Part shown: piece by piece, positions 8,125 to 18,066 of the stretch
Position numbering within the stretch: position 1 is the stretch's first letter
Layout: every line of letters starts with the position of its first letter
Source: JANNGZ01 sp031404155
GTDB taxonomy: Bacteria > Pseudomonadota > Gammaproteobacteria > Burkholderiales > Burkholderiaceae_C
Assembly: GCA_031404155.1 (NCBI GenBank)
Contig: JANNGZ010000024.1
Span: 1-23,369 of the forward strand
Direction: 5' to 3'
DNA: 23,369 bases
Made by a program: the position numbers and the translations under genes
Notes under the pieces: model-generated
Told to the model about the DNA's origin: nothing
What the model saw: the letters and a program-made list of their open reading frames with translations, nothing else
Database searches by the model: none

Positions 8125-10125
8125 TCAACCGGCGTCGCGGGAACGCTTGGCCGCGGCAGCGTCGTCGCTGAGTTCGATCAGGTTGCCGGTGAGGTCCAGG
8201 TCGACGTTGCCGCCCTCGTCCGGGGCAGCGGCGGCGAGTTCGGGTTTGAGCACCAGGGTCACGTCCTGCCCGCTGCCCTGGGTCGACGGCGGCGGCAGGT
8301 CCACATGCCGCACCAGCGTGCCGTAGCTTGAGGTGCCGTCGTCGATCGGGAGCAGTACATCCACCGCGCGCGACGGCGTTTCCAGGTCGTTCAACTGCAC
8401 ATCGCGCACCAGCTGGTACAGGAACAACACTTCCTGGTACGCGGGCAGGTCGAACAGCTCGGCGGCGTCCCCCTTGCGGAACAGCAGCGACTCGAGTTCC
8501 GCCAGCGCGTCCATCGGCGCCCACCAGGAGCGCTGCAGGTCGGAGATCACCGCCGGATAGTCTTCGAGCGACCGGCCCTGCGCCGGGTCGGCGTCCCAGT
8601 CGGGTGCCACCGCGTTGAAGCGCTGGTTGAAACGAACCCGGGTGCGGTCGTAGGCCTCGCGTTCGCCGCGCTGCCGATGGATTTCGAGCAGCTTCAGGAA
8701 CGGCATCGGGCTGGTGCCGCCGGTGCGCCGCAGGTGCGTCAGCAGCAGGTCCACCGCTTCGTCGTCCTGGCCCAGCGCGAGGAAGAAGTCAGCTTGCTGT
8801 TCGAGGTCGATCTGGTCGTCCATCGACACTTCGCGTCGTGCCGGAGGCTCCGGGATGTCTCCACGCATCGAGTCGAACGGGGTCAGCGTTTGCGGCAGCG
8901 TGTCGGGCAGGCCACCCGGCAAGGTGCGCATCGGGCCCGAGGCGGTTCGAGGCATGCCGAAGGCGCTCGCCGACGGCAGCCGCCTCGATGACGACTCGGG
9001 CTTCAGCGACGCCACCCGGCTTGTCGTCGTGTTCAGGTCATCGTCGAACTCCGACTCGATGACCCGGGACCGCTCCTGCGCCTCGCCGGCCACCAGGTTG
9101 GAGGCCTCGTCGAACCAGGGGTCCGCCCGTTCACGCGCGGCTCTGCGAAGGCGCCAGGCCAGCCATGCGGCGCCCAGAATCAACAGCGCCAGCAGCGACA
9201 GAAGCACCGGGATCCAGCGGCTGGCCGTTTCGGCGTCGGCCAGGCGTTGGCGCACCTGCAGCGCCGAGTCGAGGTTGGCCTGCGCATCGCGCTGGGTTTT
9301 GCTCAGGCCGGCTTCGACCACGCGCAGCCTCTCCTGTGCCGCTGACGCCGCCGCCTGGGCCGCACTCGCCGCGGCCTGCGCCGCCGACGCCTGGGCTTCC
9401 GCAGCGGCGACGATCGCCATTTGCGACGCGGTCAGTTCCGCCGGGTCCAGCAACAGGCGCGCCTTGTCCGATGCAACCGGTGGCGCGGCGGCCCGGCTTG
9501 CGGCCGCGGGGGCCGCCGCAGTCGCGGTGCGCGCCGTTCGGGCGCTGCTGGGCGCCTGCGCCTGCGTGCCACGAACCGCGGCGGCGGCGCTGCGGCGCGG
9601 GCGAGGCGCCACGGCGCCCGTCCCTTGCGACACGTTCGGGGCACGCTCGGCCAGCGCGGTGGCGCGAGAAGGGCGGGCCGGCAACGTCGCCACCGGCTCG
9701 GGCTCGCTTTCGCGCGCCGGCAGGATCGGCGCTGTTGCGAGGTTGGCCGCGGGCACCTCGGCAAAGGCGGTGTAGACGCGGGTGAGGCGCACCGGGCAGC
9801 CCACGGACACGGTGACGCCGATCACCGGCTCGTCGACCGCCACGGTGGTGGTGACACGCACCACACGCTCGTTCGGGTTCGAGCCGTTGTCGACCACCGT
9901 TCTGACCTGCTCGTTGGCCAGACGCCGGTCGCCGAGCGTGACTTCAGCAAAGACGCAGCGGGCTTCGAGACCGCTGCCATCGTCGAGTTGCACCGGCACC
10001 CGCAGGTTCAGCGCCTGGCCCAGCATCACGGTGGGATTCACCGGGCCGAAACCCATCGCGGTGGCGCTGCCTCCGGCGGCCAGCAGCAGCGCGGCGAAGA
10101 GGCACGACACGAACGCATTGGGCAT
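8125..10125 (-). CDS. FimV-like inner-membrane protein (pilus/polar-hub type)
   Basis: The 666-residue product resembles FimV/HubP proteins, which support type IV pilus secretin assembly and cell-pole organisation. Residues 1-23 form a signal peptide ending SATA; MGFGPVNPTVMLGQALNLRVPVQLDDG follows and matches the start of the FimV N-terminal domain. Residues about 150-235 are low-complexity Ala/Pro/Arg, then an Ala/Gln-rich coiled coil (about 236-300, with repeated AASAAQAA), one membrane span (about 304-330, SRWIPVLLSLLALLILGAAW) and a cytoplasmic part. The FimV C-terminal TPR-like motif DLEQQADFFLALGQDDEAVDLLLTHLRR lies near 436-465. I see no LysM motif, normally present after the N-terminal domain. 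The start at 10125 is set by the signal peptide; the frame stays open to 12249 only as antisense. It is convergent with the aminotransferase gene. Confidence 0.75.
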   Translation of the reverse strand: MPNAFVSCLFAALLLAAGGSATAMGFGPVNPTVMLGQALNLRVPVQLDDGSGLEARCVFAEVTLGDRRLANEQVRTVVDNGSNPNERVVRVTTTVAVDEPVIGVTVSVGCPVRLTRVYTAFAEVPAANLATAPILPARESEPEPVATLPARPSRATALAERAPNVSQGTGAVAPRPRRSAAAAVRGTQAQAPSSARTARTATAAAPAAASRAAAPPVASDKARLLLDPAELTASQMAIVAAAEAQASAAQAAASAAQAAASAAQERLRVVEAGLSKTQRDAQANLDSALQVRQRLADAETASRWIPVLLSLLALLILGAAWLAWRLRRAARERADPWFDEASNLVAGEAQERSRVIESEFDDDLNTTTSRVASLKPESSSRRLPSASAFGMPRTASGPMRTLPGGLPDTLPQTLTPFDSMRGDIPEPPARREVSMDDQIDLEQQADFFLALGQDDEAVDLLLTHLRRTGGTSPMPFLKLLEIHRQRGEREAYDRTRVRFNQRFNAVAPDWDADPAQGRSLEDYPAVISDLQRSWWAPMDALAELESLLFRKGDAAELFDLPAYQEVLFLYQLVRDVQLNDLETPSRAVDVLLPIDDGTSSYGTLVRHVDLPPPSTQGSGQDVTLVLKPELAAAAPDEGGNVDLDLTGNLIELSDDAAAAKRSRDAG

Positions 10126-10290
10126 GCTTGGGCCGACGAGTGTCAGGGGTACCGGAATCCGGCGCGACTCTAGCATGCCTGTAACGGGCCTCGGCCCCGG
10201 CAAAGCCGCGCAAAGCCTCGGCGGCAACGGGTGCGTGACACAATCCCGGCGCCCTCTGCCCCGCACCGCTTTGTTGCCCGCACCGACGCC

Positions 10291-11082
<792 letters not shown>

Positions 11083-11116
11083 GCGGCGCGCTCGGCCCGC
11101 GGCACACCGGTGACGC

Positions 11117-11135
11117 AAAAAAAAAGGGCGGCGCC
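11117..11135 (-). terminator. Possible terminator of the aldolase gene
   Basis: Read on the minus strand, the aldolase stop is followed within 20 bases by GGCGCCGCCC and then nine T residues (A9 at 11117-11125 on the plus strand). The T run is the longest in the window and lies between two converging genes. The GC-rich part forms only a weak stem, so this is a poor intrinsic terminator by the usual rule. Confidence 0.4.
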
Positions 11136-11141
11136 TCTCGA

Positions 11142-11921
11142 TCAGTTGTCGTAGCCCGGCGAGCGCCGGTCCAGGCGCCGCAGCAGGCCCGGCCAGGCGA
11201 GTGCGCCGCCACCCTGGCCGCGTGTGGCCACCCGCGCCTGCTCGGCGGCGCCAGCAATGATGCGCGGGTCGACAGGTACCAGTTCGCTGCCACCGGCCAT
11301 AGCCCGGACCTGGATGGTGCAGACGGTTTCGAACAGGTACATCGCCACGAAGGCGTCGGCAATGCTCGGGCCCACGGTCAGCAGGCCGTGGTTGCGCAGC
11401 ATCAGGTTCGTGTGGCGGCCGAGGTCGGCAACCAGGCGCGGCTTTTCGTCGTCGCGCAGCGCCACACCTTCGTAGTCGTGATAGCCCAGGCTCGACAGCA
11501 CGAAGATCGACTGCTGCGACAAAGGCAGCACCCCGCCCTTCTGCGCCGAAACCGCAATACCGTTGAGCGAATGGATGTGCATCACGCAGGCGGCGTCGTG
11601 CCGGGCCGCGTGCACCGCGCTGTGGATCGTGAAGCCGGCGGGGTTGACCGGGTATGGCGAGTCCTCGAGCTTGTTGCCCTGGAGGTCGATCTTGACCAGG
11701 CTGGATGCGGTCATCTCCTCGAACATCAAGCCGTAGGGGTTGATCAGGAACTGGTCGTGCGATCCCGGCACCCGTGCGCTGATATGGGTGAACACCAAGT
11801 CGTCCCAGCCGAACAGCGCCACCAGCCGGTAGGCCGCGGCAAGGTCGACCCGGGTCTGCCATTCGGCGTCTTCGATATGTGCGGGGCGGTTCGCGGCGCG
11901 CGATGTCATGCGGGTATTCAT
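11142..11921 (-). CDS. Class II aldolase/adducin family protein
   Basis: The 259-residue protein has the class II aldolase/adducin fold, a zinc enzyme group that includes fuculose- and ribulose-phosphate aldolases and related decarboxylases. The metal ligands are visible: HIH in CVMHIHSLNGIAVS (His115 and His117) and NHG in LMLRNHGLLTVG (His178). The N-terminal RVDLAAAYRLVALFGWDDLVFTHISARVPG and INPYGLMFEEMTASSLVKIDLQGN match the subgroup annotated simply as class II aldolase, whose substrate is unknown. The start at 11921 has GGAG five bases upstream on the minus strand and fits the family. The frame continues upstream through the 12-base repeats as a SQPASQPASQP tail, which I regard as non-coding. 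It is divergent from the Crp-type regulator. Confidence 0.9.
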   Translation of the reverse strand: MNTRMTSRAANRPAHIEDAEWQTRVDLAAAYRLVALFGWDDLVFTHISARVPGSHDQFLINPYGLMFEEMTASSLVKIDLQGNKLEDSPYPVNPAGFTIHSAVHAARHDAACVMHIHSLNGIAVSAQKGGVLPLSQQSIFVLSSLGYHDYEGVALRDDEKPRLVADLGRHTNLMLRNHGLLTVGPSIADAFVAMYLFETVCTIQVRAMAGGSELVPVDPRIIAGAAEQARVATRGQGGGALAWPGLLRRLDRRSPGYDN

Positions 11922-11947
11922 GCAAGCTCCTTGTGACGCGGTGGTGC

Positions 11948-11982
11948 CGGGTTGCGAAGCGGGTTGCGAAGCGGGTTGCGAG
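11948..11982. repeat. 12-base tandem repeat, nearly three copies
   Basis: CGGGTTGCGAAG occurs at 11948-11959 and 11960-11971, and a third copy matches for ten bases from 11972, after which one A is missing (CGGGTTGCGAG). It sits in the 125-base gap between the divergent aldolase and Crp-type genes. Each copy carries TTGCGA, a partial match to a -35 hexamer. Confidence 0.9.
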
Positions 11983-12003
11983 CGCACATCCTTGGCCCAC
12001 AAT
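11976..12003 (+). promoter_or_regulatory. Candidate promoter of the Crp-type gene
   Basis: TTGCGA (11976-11981, inside the third repeat copy) and CACAAT (11998-12003) are 16 bases apart, each matching the sigma-70 consensus at four of six positions. Transcription would begin near 12010, about 37 bases before the start codon. This is a weak match offered because of position. Confidence 0.3.
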
Positions 12004-12046
12004 AGCCGGACCAAATCGTGGCGGCGCCGTTCTCACGCAGCAAGAC

Positions 12047-12751
12047 ATGAATACCCCTGTCCTGACACCCGAAGAGCAGCGCCACGTCGAGACCGGCTCG
12101 TGGTTCGGGAAATTGTCCTTGCCGCTACGCCAGGCGATCCTCTCGCGGGCCGTGGTCCGCCGCCATGGCGACGGCGCCATGCTCAGCGCACGCGGCCAGA
12201 GTGCCGAGGAGTGGTGCGGCGTGGCCAAAGGCGCGGTGCGCATCAGCACGGTGTCCTTGGCCGGGAAACAGGTGGCACTGACCTACATGGAGCCGGGCAC
12301 CTGGTTCGGCGACATCGCGCTCTTCGACGGCCTGCCGCGCACCCATGACAGCAACGCGCATGGCGAGACCACGCTGCTGGTGGTGCGCAAGCCCGACTTC
12401 AAGGAACTGCTGTCGCAGCATGTGGAACTCTACGACGCGCTGCTGCGCCTGAACTGCCGCCGCCTGCGCCTGATGTTCGACCTCATCGAAGACCTCAACA
12501 CCAAGCCGCTGGCGGCGCGCCTGGCGCGTCAGCTGCTGCTGCTGGCCAAGAGCTACGGCATCGCGCAGGGCGAGGAAATCCGGATCGGCTTGCAGCTGGC
12601 ACAGGAAGACCTGGCGCAACTGCTCGGCGCCTCGCGCCAGCGCGTGAACCAGGAGCTCAAGGGCTTTGAGCGCGACGGTGCGGTGCGCGTGGAGCCGACG
12701 CGCCTGGTGGTGCTCTCGCGCGAGAAGCTGCTCGCGATTTCCGAAGGCTGA
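12047..12751 (+). CDS. Crp/Fnr-family transcriptional regulator
   Basis: The 234-residue protein has a cyclic-nucleotide-binding-type beta-roll (about residues 20-130), a dimerisation helix (about 125-155) and a C-terminal Crp-type winged helix (QEDLAQLLGASRQRVNQELKGFERDGAVRV). The region matching the phosphate-binding cassette reads GTWFGDIALFDGLPRTHDSN: Gly, Asp and Arg are kept, whereas E. coli CRP has GELAL and PRAA. The effector therefore cannot be assumed to be cAMP. There is no cluster of cysteines for an Fnr-type iron-sulfur centre. The gene is divergent from the aldolase gene, and its stop shares the A of an ATG for the next frame (TGATGG), so it may be co-transcribed with the kinase and acyl-CoA dehydrogenase genes and could regulate them. 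Confidence 0.86.
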   Translation: MNTPVLTPEEQRHVETGSWFGKLSLPLRQAILSRAVVRRHGDGAMLSARGQSAEEWCGVAKGAVRISTVSLAGKQVALTYMEPGTWFGDIALFDGLPRTHDSNAHGETTLLVVRKPDFKELLSQHVELYDALLRLNCRRLRLMFDLIEDLNTKPLAARLARQLLLLAKSYGIAQGEEIRIGLQLAQEDLAQLLGASRQRVNQELKGFERDGAVRVEPTRLVVLSREKLLAISEG

Positions 12752-13863
12752 TGGCCTCAACGCTGATTGCGGAGTCGATTCACTCAATGGACAAATTCAC
12801 CGGCACCAAACCCGTCAGCGAGCAGCACGCCTTCGACCTCGGCGTGCTGGCCGACTACCTGCAATCACGCCTGACCGGCTTCACAGGCCCGCTGACCGTG
12901 GAGCAGTTCAAGGGCGGCCAGAGCAACCCGACCTTCAAGCTCACAACGCCCGGTGCGGCCTATGTGATGCGCTGCAAGCCCGGGCCTGTAGCCAAGCTGC
13001 TGCCCTCGGCGCATGCGATCGAACGCGAGTTCCGGGTGATGGGCGCGCTGGCCGGCTCCGCGGTGCCGGTGGCGAAGATGCACCTGCTCTGCGGCGACGA
13101 GGCGGTGATCGGGCGTGCCTTCTACATCATGGAGTTTGTGCAAGGCCGAGTGCTGTGGGACCAGTCCCTGCCCGGCCTGAGCAAGCCGCAGCGGGCGGAC
13201 ATCTACGACGAGATGAACCGCGTGATTTCGGCATTGCACCGGGTCGACCCCGCCGCGGTGGGCCTGGCGGACTACGGCAAACCGGGCAACTATTTCGAGC
13301 GCCAGATCGGCCGCTGGAGCAAGCAGTACCAGGCTTCGGTCACCGAGCCGAACGAGGCGATGGACCGCTTGATCGAATGGCTGCCGGCGCACATTCCACC
13401 GAGCGCGCGCGACGCAGCGCAGGTGTCGATCGTGCATGGCGACTACCGGCTGGACAACGCCATCTTCCACCCCACCGAGCCGCGCATCCTGGCGGTGCTC
13501 GACTGGGAGCTTTCGACGCTCGGGCACCCGCTCGCGGACTTCAGCTACCACTGCATGGCCTGGCACATACCGCGCGAAACCGGGCGCGGCATCGGCGGCC
13601 TGGACCCGGTGGCGCTTGGCATCCCGACCGAGCGTGACTACATCGAACGCTATTGCCAGCGCACCGGGCGCGGCGACCCGGCGACGCTCGCGGCCGACTG
13701 GAATTTCTACCTCGCCTACAACCTGTTCCGCATCGCCGCCATCTTGCAGGGCATTGCGAAGCGGGTGGTCGACGGCACCGCGGCGAGCGCCGAAGCGCGC
13801 GCCGCCGGCGCCGGCGCGAGGCCGCTGGCCGAACTCGGCTGGTCGTTTGCACGACAGGTCTGA
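12751..13863 (+). CDS. Phosphotransferase family protein (APH/ACAD10-11 kinase type)
   Basis: A 370-residue protein with the aminoglycoside-phosphotransferase kinase fold. Seen: the substrate/ATP lobe motif KGGQSNPTFKL, the lysine region YVMRCKPGP, the catalytic Brenner motif VHGDYRLDNAIFH and the metal-binding VLDWELSTLGHPLADFSYH. This is the subgroup matching the N-terminal domain of ACAD10/ACAD11 and LvaA of Pseudomonas putida, which phosphorylate 4-hydroxyacyl-CoA, not an antibiotic-resistance enzyme. The start may be 12751, overlapping the regulator's stop, or 12787 (MDKFTGTKPVSEQHAFD), which better fits the family N-terminus as I remember it. The acyl-CoA dehydrogenase gene follows after 12 bases, strongly supporting a joint pathway. 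Confidence 0.9.
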   Translation: MASTLIAESIHSMDKFTGTKPVSEQHAFDLGVLADYLQSRLTGFTGPLTVEQFKGGQSNPTFKLTTPGAAYVMRCKPGPVAKLLPSAHAIEREFRVMGALAGSAVPVAKMHLLCGDEAVIGRAFYIMEFVQGRVLWDQSLPGLSKPQRADIYDEMNRVISALHRVDPAAVGLADYGKPGNYFERQIGRWSKQYQASVTEPNEAMDRLIEWLPAHIPPSARDAAQVSIVHGDYRLDNAIFHPTEPRILAVLDWELSTLGHPLADFSYHCMAWHIPRETGRGIGGLDPVALGIPTERDYIERYCQRTGRGDPATLAADWNFYLAYNLFRIAAILQGIAKRVVDGTAASAEARAAGAGARPLAELGWSFARQV

Positions 13864-13875
13864 AGGAGACACGAC

Positions 13876-15096
13876 ATGGACTTCGCCTACTCCGCACGCA
13901 CCCAGGAACTGCAGGCCCGCGTGGCCGAGTTCATGCAGCGCCACGTCTACCCCGCCGAGGCCGCGGTGGCGCAGGAGCTGGAGGCCAACAGCGCCGCCGG
14001 CAAACGCTGGACGCCGCTGAACACGATCGAGGAACTCAAGCCCAAGGCGCGTGCAGCGGGCCTGTGGAACCTCTTTCTGCCCGAGAGCGAATACGGCGCC
14101 GGCCTGAGCAACCAGGAGTACGCGCCGCTGGCCGAGATCATGGGCCGCGTGCCCTGGGCCAGCGAGGCCTTCAACTGCTCCGCACCCGACACCGGCAACA
14201 TGGAAGTGCTGGTGCGCTACGGCAGCGCCGAGCACAAGAAGCGCTGGCTCGAACCGCTGCTCGAAGGCAAGACCCGCAGCGCGTTTGCGATGACCGAGCC
14301 GGCAGTGGCCTCCAGCGACGCCACCAACATCGAGGCGCGCATCGAGCGAGTTGCGGGCAAGGACGAATACCTGATCAACGGCCGCAAGTGGTGGACCTCC
14401 GGCGCCGGCGACCCGCGCTGCGTGATCCTCATCTTCATGGGCAAGACCGACCGCGACGCGCCGAAGCACTCGCAGCAGTCGATGATCCTGGTGCCGATGG
14501 ACGCGCCCGGTATCGAGGTGCTGCGCCCGCTCACCGTGTTCGGCTACGACGACGCGCCGCATGGCCACATGGAGGTGAACTTCAACAATGTGCGCGTGCC
14601 GGCGTCGAACATCCTGCTCGGCGAGGGCCGCGGGTTCGAGATTGCGCAGGGCCGGCTCGGGCCCGGGCGCATCCACCATTGCATGCGCCTGATCGGCCTG
14701 GCCGAGCGCGCGCTGGAGCTCATGTGCTCACGCGCCACCAAGCGCACCGCCTTCGGCCGCAGCGTGGCCGAACAGGGCGTGACCCGCGAGCGCATCGCCG
14801 AGGCGCGCTGCATGATCGACCAGGCCCGGCTGCTCACGCTCAAGGCGGCATGGATGATGGACTTGGCCGGCAACAAGGCGGCCAAGGCCGAGATCGCGAT
14901 GATCAAGGTGGTGGCCCCGAACATGGCCTGCAAGGTGATCGACTGGGCGATGCAGGTCTACGGCGGTGCCGGCATGAGCAGCGACACGCCGCTGGCCAAG
15001 TTCTACACCGTGGCGCGCTCGCTGCGCTATGCCGACGGACCGGACGAGGTGCACCGCAACGCGATCGCCAAGATGGAGCTGGGCAAGCAGGCCTGA
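13876..15096 (+). CDS. Acyl-CoA dehydrogenase, ACAD10/11 (LvaC) type
   Basis: A complete 406-residue flavoenzyme of the acyl-CoA dehydrogenase family. FAD and substrate motifs: FAMTEPAVASSDATNIEARIER (about residues 137-158), KWWTSGAGDPRC, VFGYDDAPHGHMEVNFNNVRVPASNIL and LGPGRIHHCMRLIG. Near the C-terminus, LRYADGPDEVHRNAIAKMEL has Asp387 in the ADGPDEVH motif, where short- and medium-chain enzymes place Glu in YEGT. This is the signature of the ACAD10/11 group. A good AGGAG (13864-13868) precedes the ATG by seven bases. Together with the kinase gene just upstream it forms a two-gene version of ACAD11, suggesting conversion of 4-hydroxyacyl-CoA by way of a phosphorylated intermediate. The natural substrate is inferred, not seen. 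Confidence 0.93.
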   Translation: MDFAYSARTQELQARVAEFMQRHVYPAEAAVAQELEANSAAGKRWTPLNTIEELKPKARAAGLWNLFLPESEYGAGLSNQEYAPLAEIMGRVPWASEAFNCSAPDTGNMEVLVRYGSAEHKKRWLEPLLEGKTRSAFAMTEPAVASSDATNIEARIERVAGKDEYLINGRKWWTSGAGDPRCVILIFMGKTDRDAPKHSQQSMILVPMDAPGIEVLRPLTVFGYDDAPHGHMEVNFNNVRVPASNILLGEGRGFEIAQGRLGPGRIHHCMRLIGLAERALELMCSRATKRTAFGRSVAEQGVTRERIAEARCMIDQARLLTLKAAWMMDLAGNKAAKAEIAMIKVVAPNMACKVIDWAMQVYGGAGMSSDTPLAKFYTVARSLRYADGPDEVHRNAIAKMELGKQA

Positions 15097-15288
15097 GCGA
15101 TTCACCCGCCACGCGGCGCGGCAGCCGGGCGCGTGGCGGCGCGACGGCCGCTGGCCTCGGCCGCCTTGCACTCGGGTGGCCCGGACGCGCGGGCTCAGAT
15201 TGCCCATGCATGAGTGCGGCGCGCCGACGGCCACGACAGCCAAGGGCCGGGAAACAAGCGCGCACCCCGCACTTACGGGGACCTCGCC

Positions 15289-15330
15289 CTTGAAAAATCC
15301 CTCTTGAAATCAGGGCAAGCGCCCTCACCC
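15289..15330 (+). promoter_or_regulatory. Candidate heat-shock (sigma-32) promoter region of grpE
   Basis: CTTGAAA, the core of the sigma-32 -35 element, occurs twice here, at 15289-15295 and 15303-15309. The second is followed after 13 bases by CCTCACCC (15323-15330), a partial match to CCCCATNT. Transcription would begin about 20 bases before the grpE ATG. A short hairpin (AGGGC/GCCCT) lies between the elements. The preceding part of the gap (15097-15288) is GC-rich and shows nothing else clear. Confidence 0.45.
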
Positions 15331-15355
15331 GCCTTGGGTTCGCAAATTTGCCACC

Positions 15356-15910
15356 ATGAAACCAACCGACATGATCGAACCGCATCTGGACCCGCCGGCG
15401 CAGGAGCCGGCGAGCGATGGCACGGCCACCGCACCCGAGGCCTCCGAAGTACCCGACGCTCAGGCCAAGCTCGCCGAGCTCGAAGCCAAGCAGGCCGAAC
15501 TCGCCGACGCTTACCTGCGCGCCAAGGCCGAAACCGAGAACGTCCGCCGCCGCGCCGACGAGGAGGTGGTCAAGGCGCGCAAGTTCGCGGTCGATTCGTT
15601 TGCCGAGAGCCTGCTGCCGGTGAAGGACAGCCTGGAGGCCGCGATCGCGGTCGAGACGGCCAACCCGCAGCAAATGCTCGACGGCGTCCATGCCACCCTG
15701 CGCCAGCTCACCGTGGCGCTGGAGCGCTCGCGGGTGGTCGAGATCGCGCCCCCGGCCGGCACCAAATTCGACCCGCACCAGCATCAGGCGATCAGTGTGG
15801 TGCCGGCCGACCAGGACGCCAACACCGTGGTCGCTGTGCTGCAAAAGGGCTACCTGATCGCCGACCGCGTGCTGCGGCCGGCGCTGGTGACCGTGGCCGG
15901 GCCGAAATGA
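15356..15910 (+). CDS. grpE: Nucleotide exchange factor GrpE
   Basis: GrpE releases ADP from DnaK and so resets the Hsp70 cycle in the cytoplasm. The 184-residue product has an acidic, disordered N-terminus (1-35), a long dimerising helix (about 36-85, with AYLRAKAETENVRRRADEEVVKARKFAVDSFAESLLPVKDSLE) and the C-terminal beta domain (KFDPHQHQAISVVPAD, VLQKGYLIADRVLRPALVTVA), where the signature GY-x-[IL]-x-D-R-x-x-RPA is complete. The ATG at 15356 lacks a recognisable ribosome-binding site; the in-frame ATG at 15371 is no better. It heads a grpE-dnaK-dnaJ set, with no hrcA alongside. Confidence 0.96.
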   Translation: MKPTDMIEPHLDPPAQEPASDGTATAPEASEVPDAQAKLAELEAKQAELADAYLRAKAETENVRRRADEEVVKARKFAVDSFAESLLPVKDSLEAAIAVETANPQQMLDGVHATLRQLTVALERSRVVEIAPPAGTKFDPHQHQAISVVPADQDANTVVAVLQKGYLIADRVLRPALVTVAGPK

Positions 15911-15943
15911 GCAAGTTCTGACGACATCCACAGCCGCCCGGCA

Positions 15944-15971
15944 CTTGAAAGCGGGCGACTTATCCACAACT
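15944..15971 (+). promoter_or_regulatory. Candidate second heat-shock promoter, before dnaK
   Basis: CTTGAAA (15944-15950), a 13-base spacer and CCACAACT (15964-15971; compare CCCCATNT) lie in the 96-base gap between grpE and dnaK. CTTGAAA also lies in the loop of a small hairpin (CGCCCG/CGGGCG). The -35 core is exact; the -10 match is partial. Confidence 0.4.
15960..15968 (+). promoter_or_regulatory. Consensus DnaA box upstream of dnaK
   Basis: TTATCCACA is an exact match to the high-affinity DnaA box (TTATNCACA). A weaker relative, ACATCCACA, lies 36 bases upstream at 15924-15932. The box overlaps the candidate -10 element of the dnaK promoter. No origin-like AT-rich region is nearby, so a regulatory or titration role is more likely than replication initiation. 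Confidence 0.5.
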
Positions 15972-16006
15972 CGAAGACATCCATCCGACCTCAGGAGCAA
16001 GACCAA

Positions 16007-17954
<1,948 letters not shown>

Positions 17955-17956
<2 letters not shown>

Positions 17957-17991
17957 TATTTGGCACGGCCCGGACGGGCCGGCCGAATATC
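17955..17991 (+). terminator. Long hairpin starting in the dnaK stop codon
   Basis: Left arm 17955-17971 pairs with right arm 17976-17991: 16 pairs (one T-G wobble at 17961/17985), one bulged A (17965) and a GGAC loop. It begins with the last two bases of the dnaK TGA. No T run follows, so this is not a standard intrinsic terminator; it may stall polymerase, block 3' exonuclease or partly terminate. Confidence 0.6.
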
Positions 17992-17992
17992 T

Positions 17993-18037
17993 CGCCGCGT
18001 TCGAGGTGACAGACTGGGTCTGCACCTCAACGCGGCG
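17993..18037 (+). terminator. Second long hairpin between dnaK and dnaJ
   Basis: Stem of 20 Watson-Crick pairs in three blocks: CGCCGCGTT/AACGCGGCG (9), GAGGTG/CACCTC (6) and CAGAC/GTCTG (5), with single-base bulges at C18002 and A18009 and a TGG loop. It starts one base after the first hairpin ends. Only a weak T stretch (ATTCCGTTTCC) follows, so partial termination or RNA processing is as likely as full termination. dnaJ starts 29 bases downstream. Confidence 0.65.
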
Positions 18038-18066
18038 ATTCCGTTTCCGGTGAGCTGAGACTATCC

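Noticed and set aside
12751..13863. Kinase gene as an aminoglycoside-resistance determinant
   Set aside because: The fold is shared, but the sequence pattern and the adjacent acyl-CoA dehydrogenase point to the ACAD10/11-LvaA subgroup.
15166..15218. GCACTC and GAGTGC before grpE as a CIRCE element
   Set aside because: The two halves are about 40 bases apart, whereas CIRCE needs a 9-base spacer, and no hrcA gene is present.
15907..15921. ATG overlapping the grpE stop, encoding MSKF
   Set aside because: Four codons with no ribosome-binding site and no following coupled gene; most likely chance.
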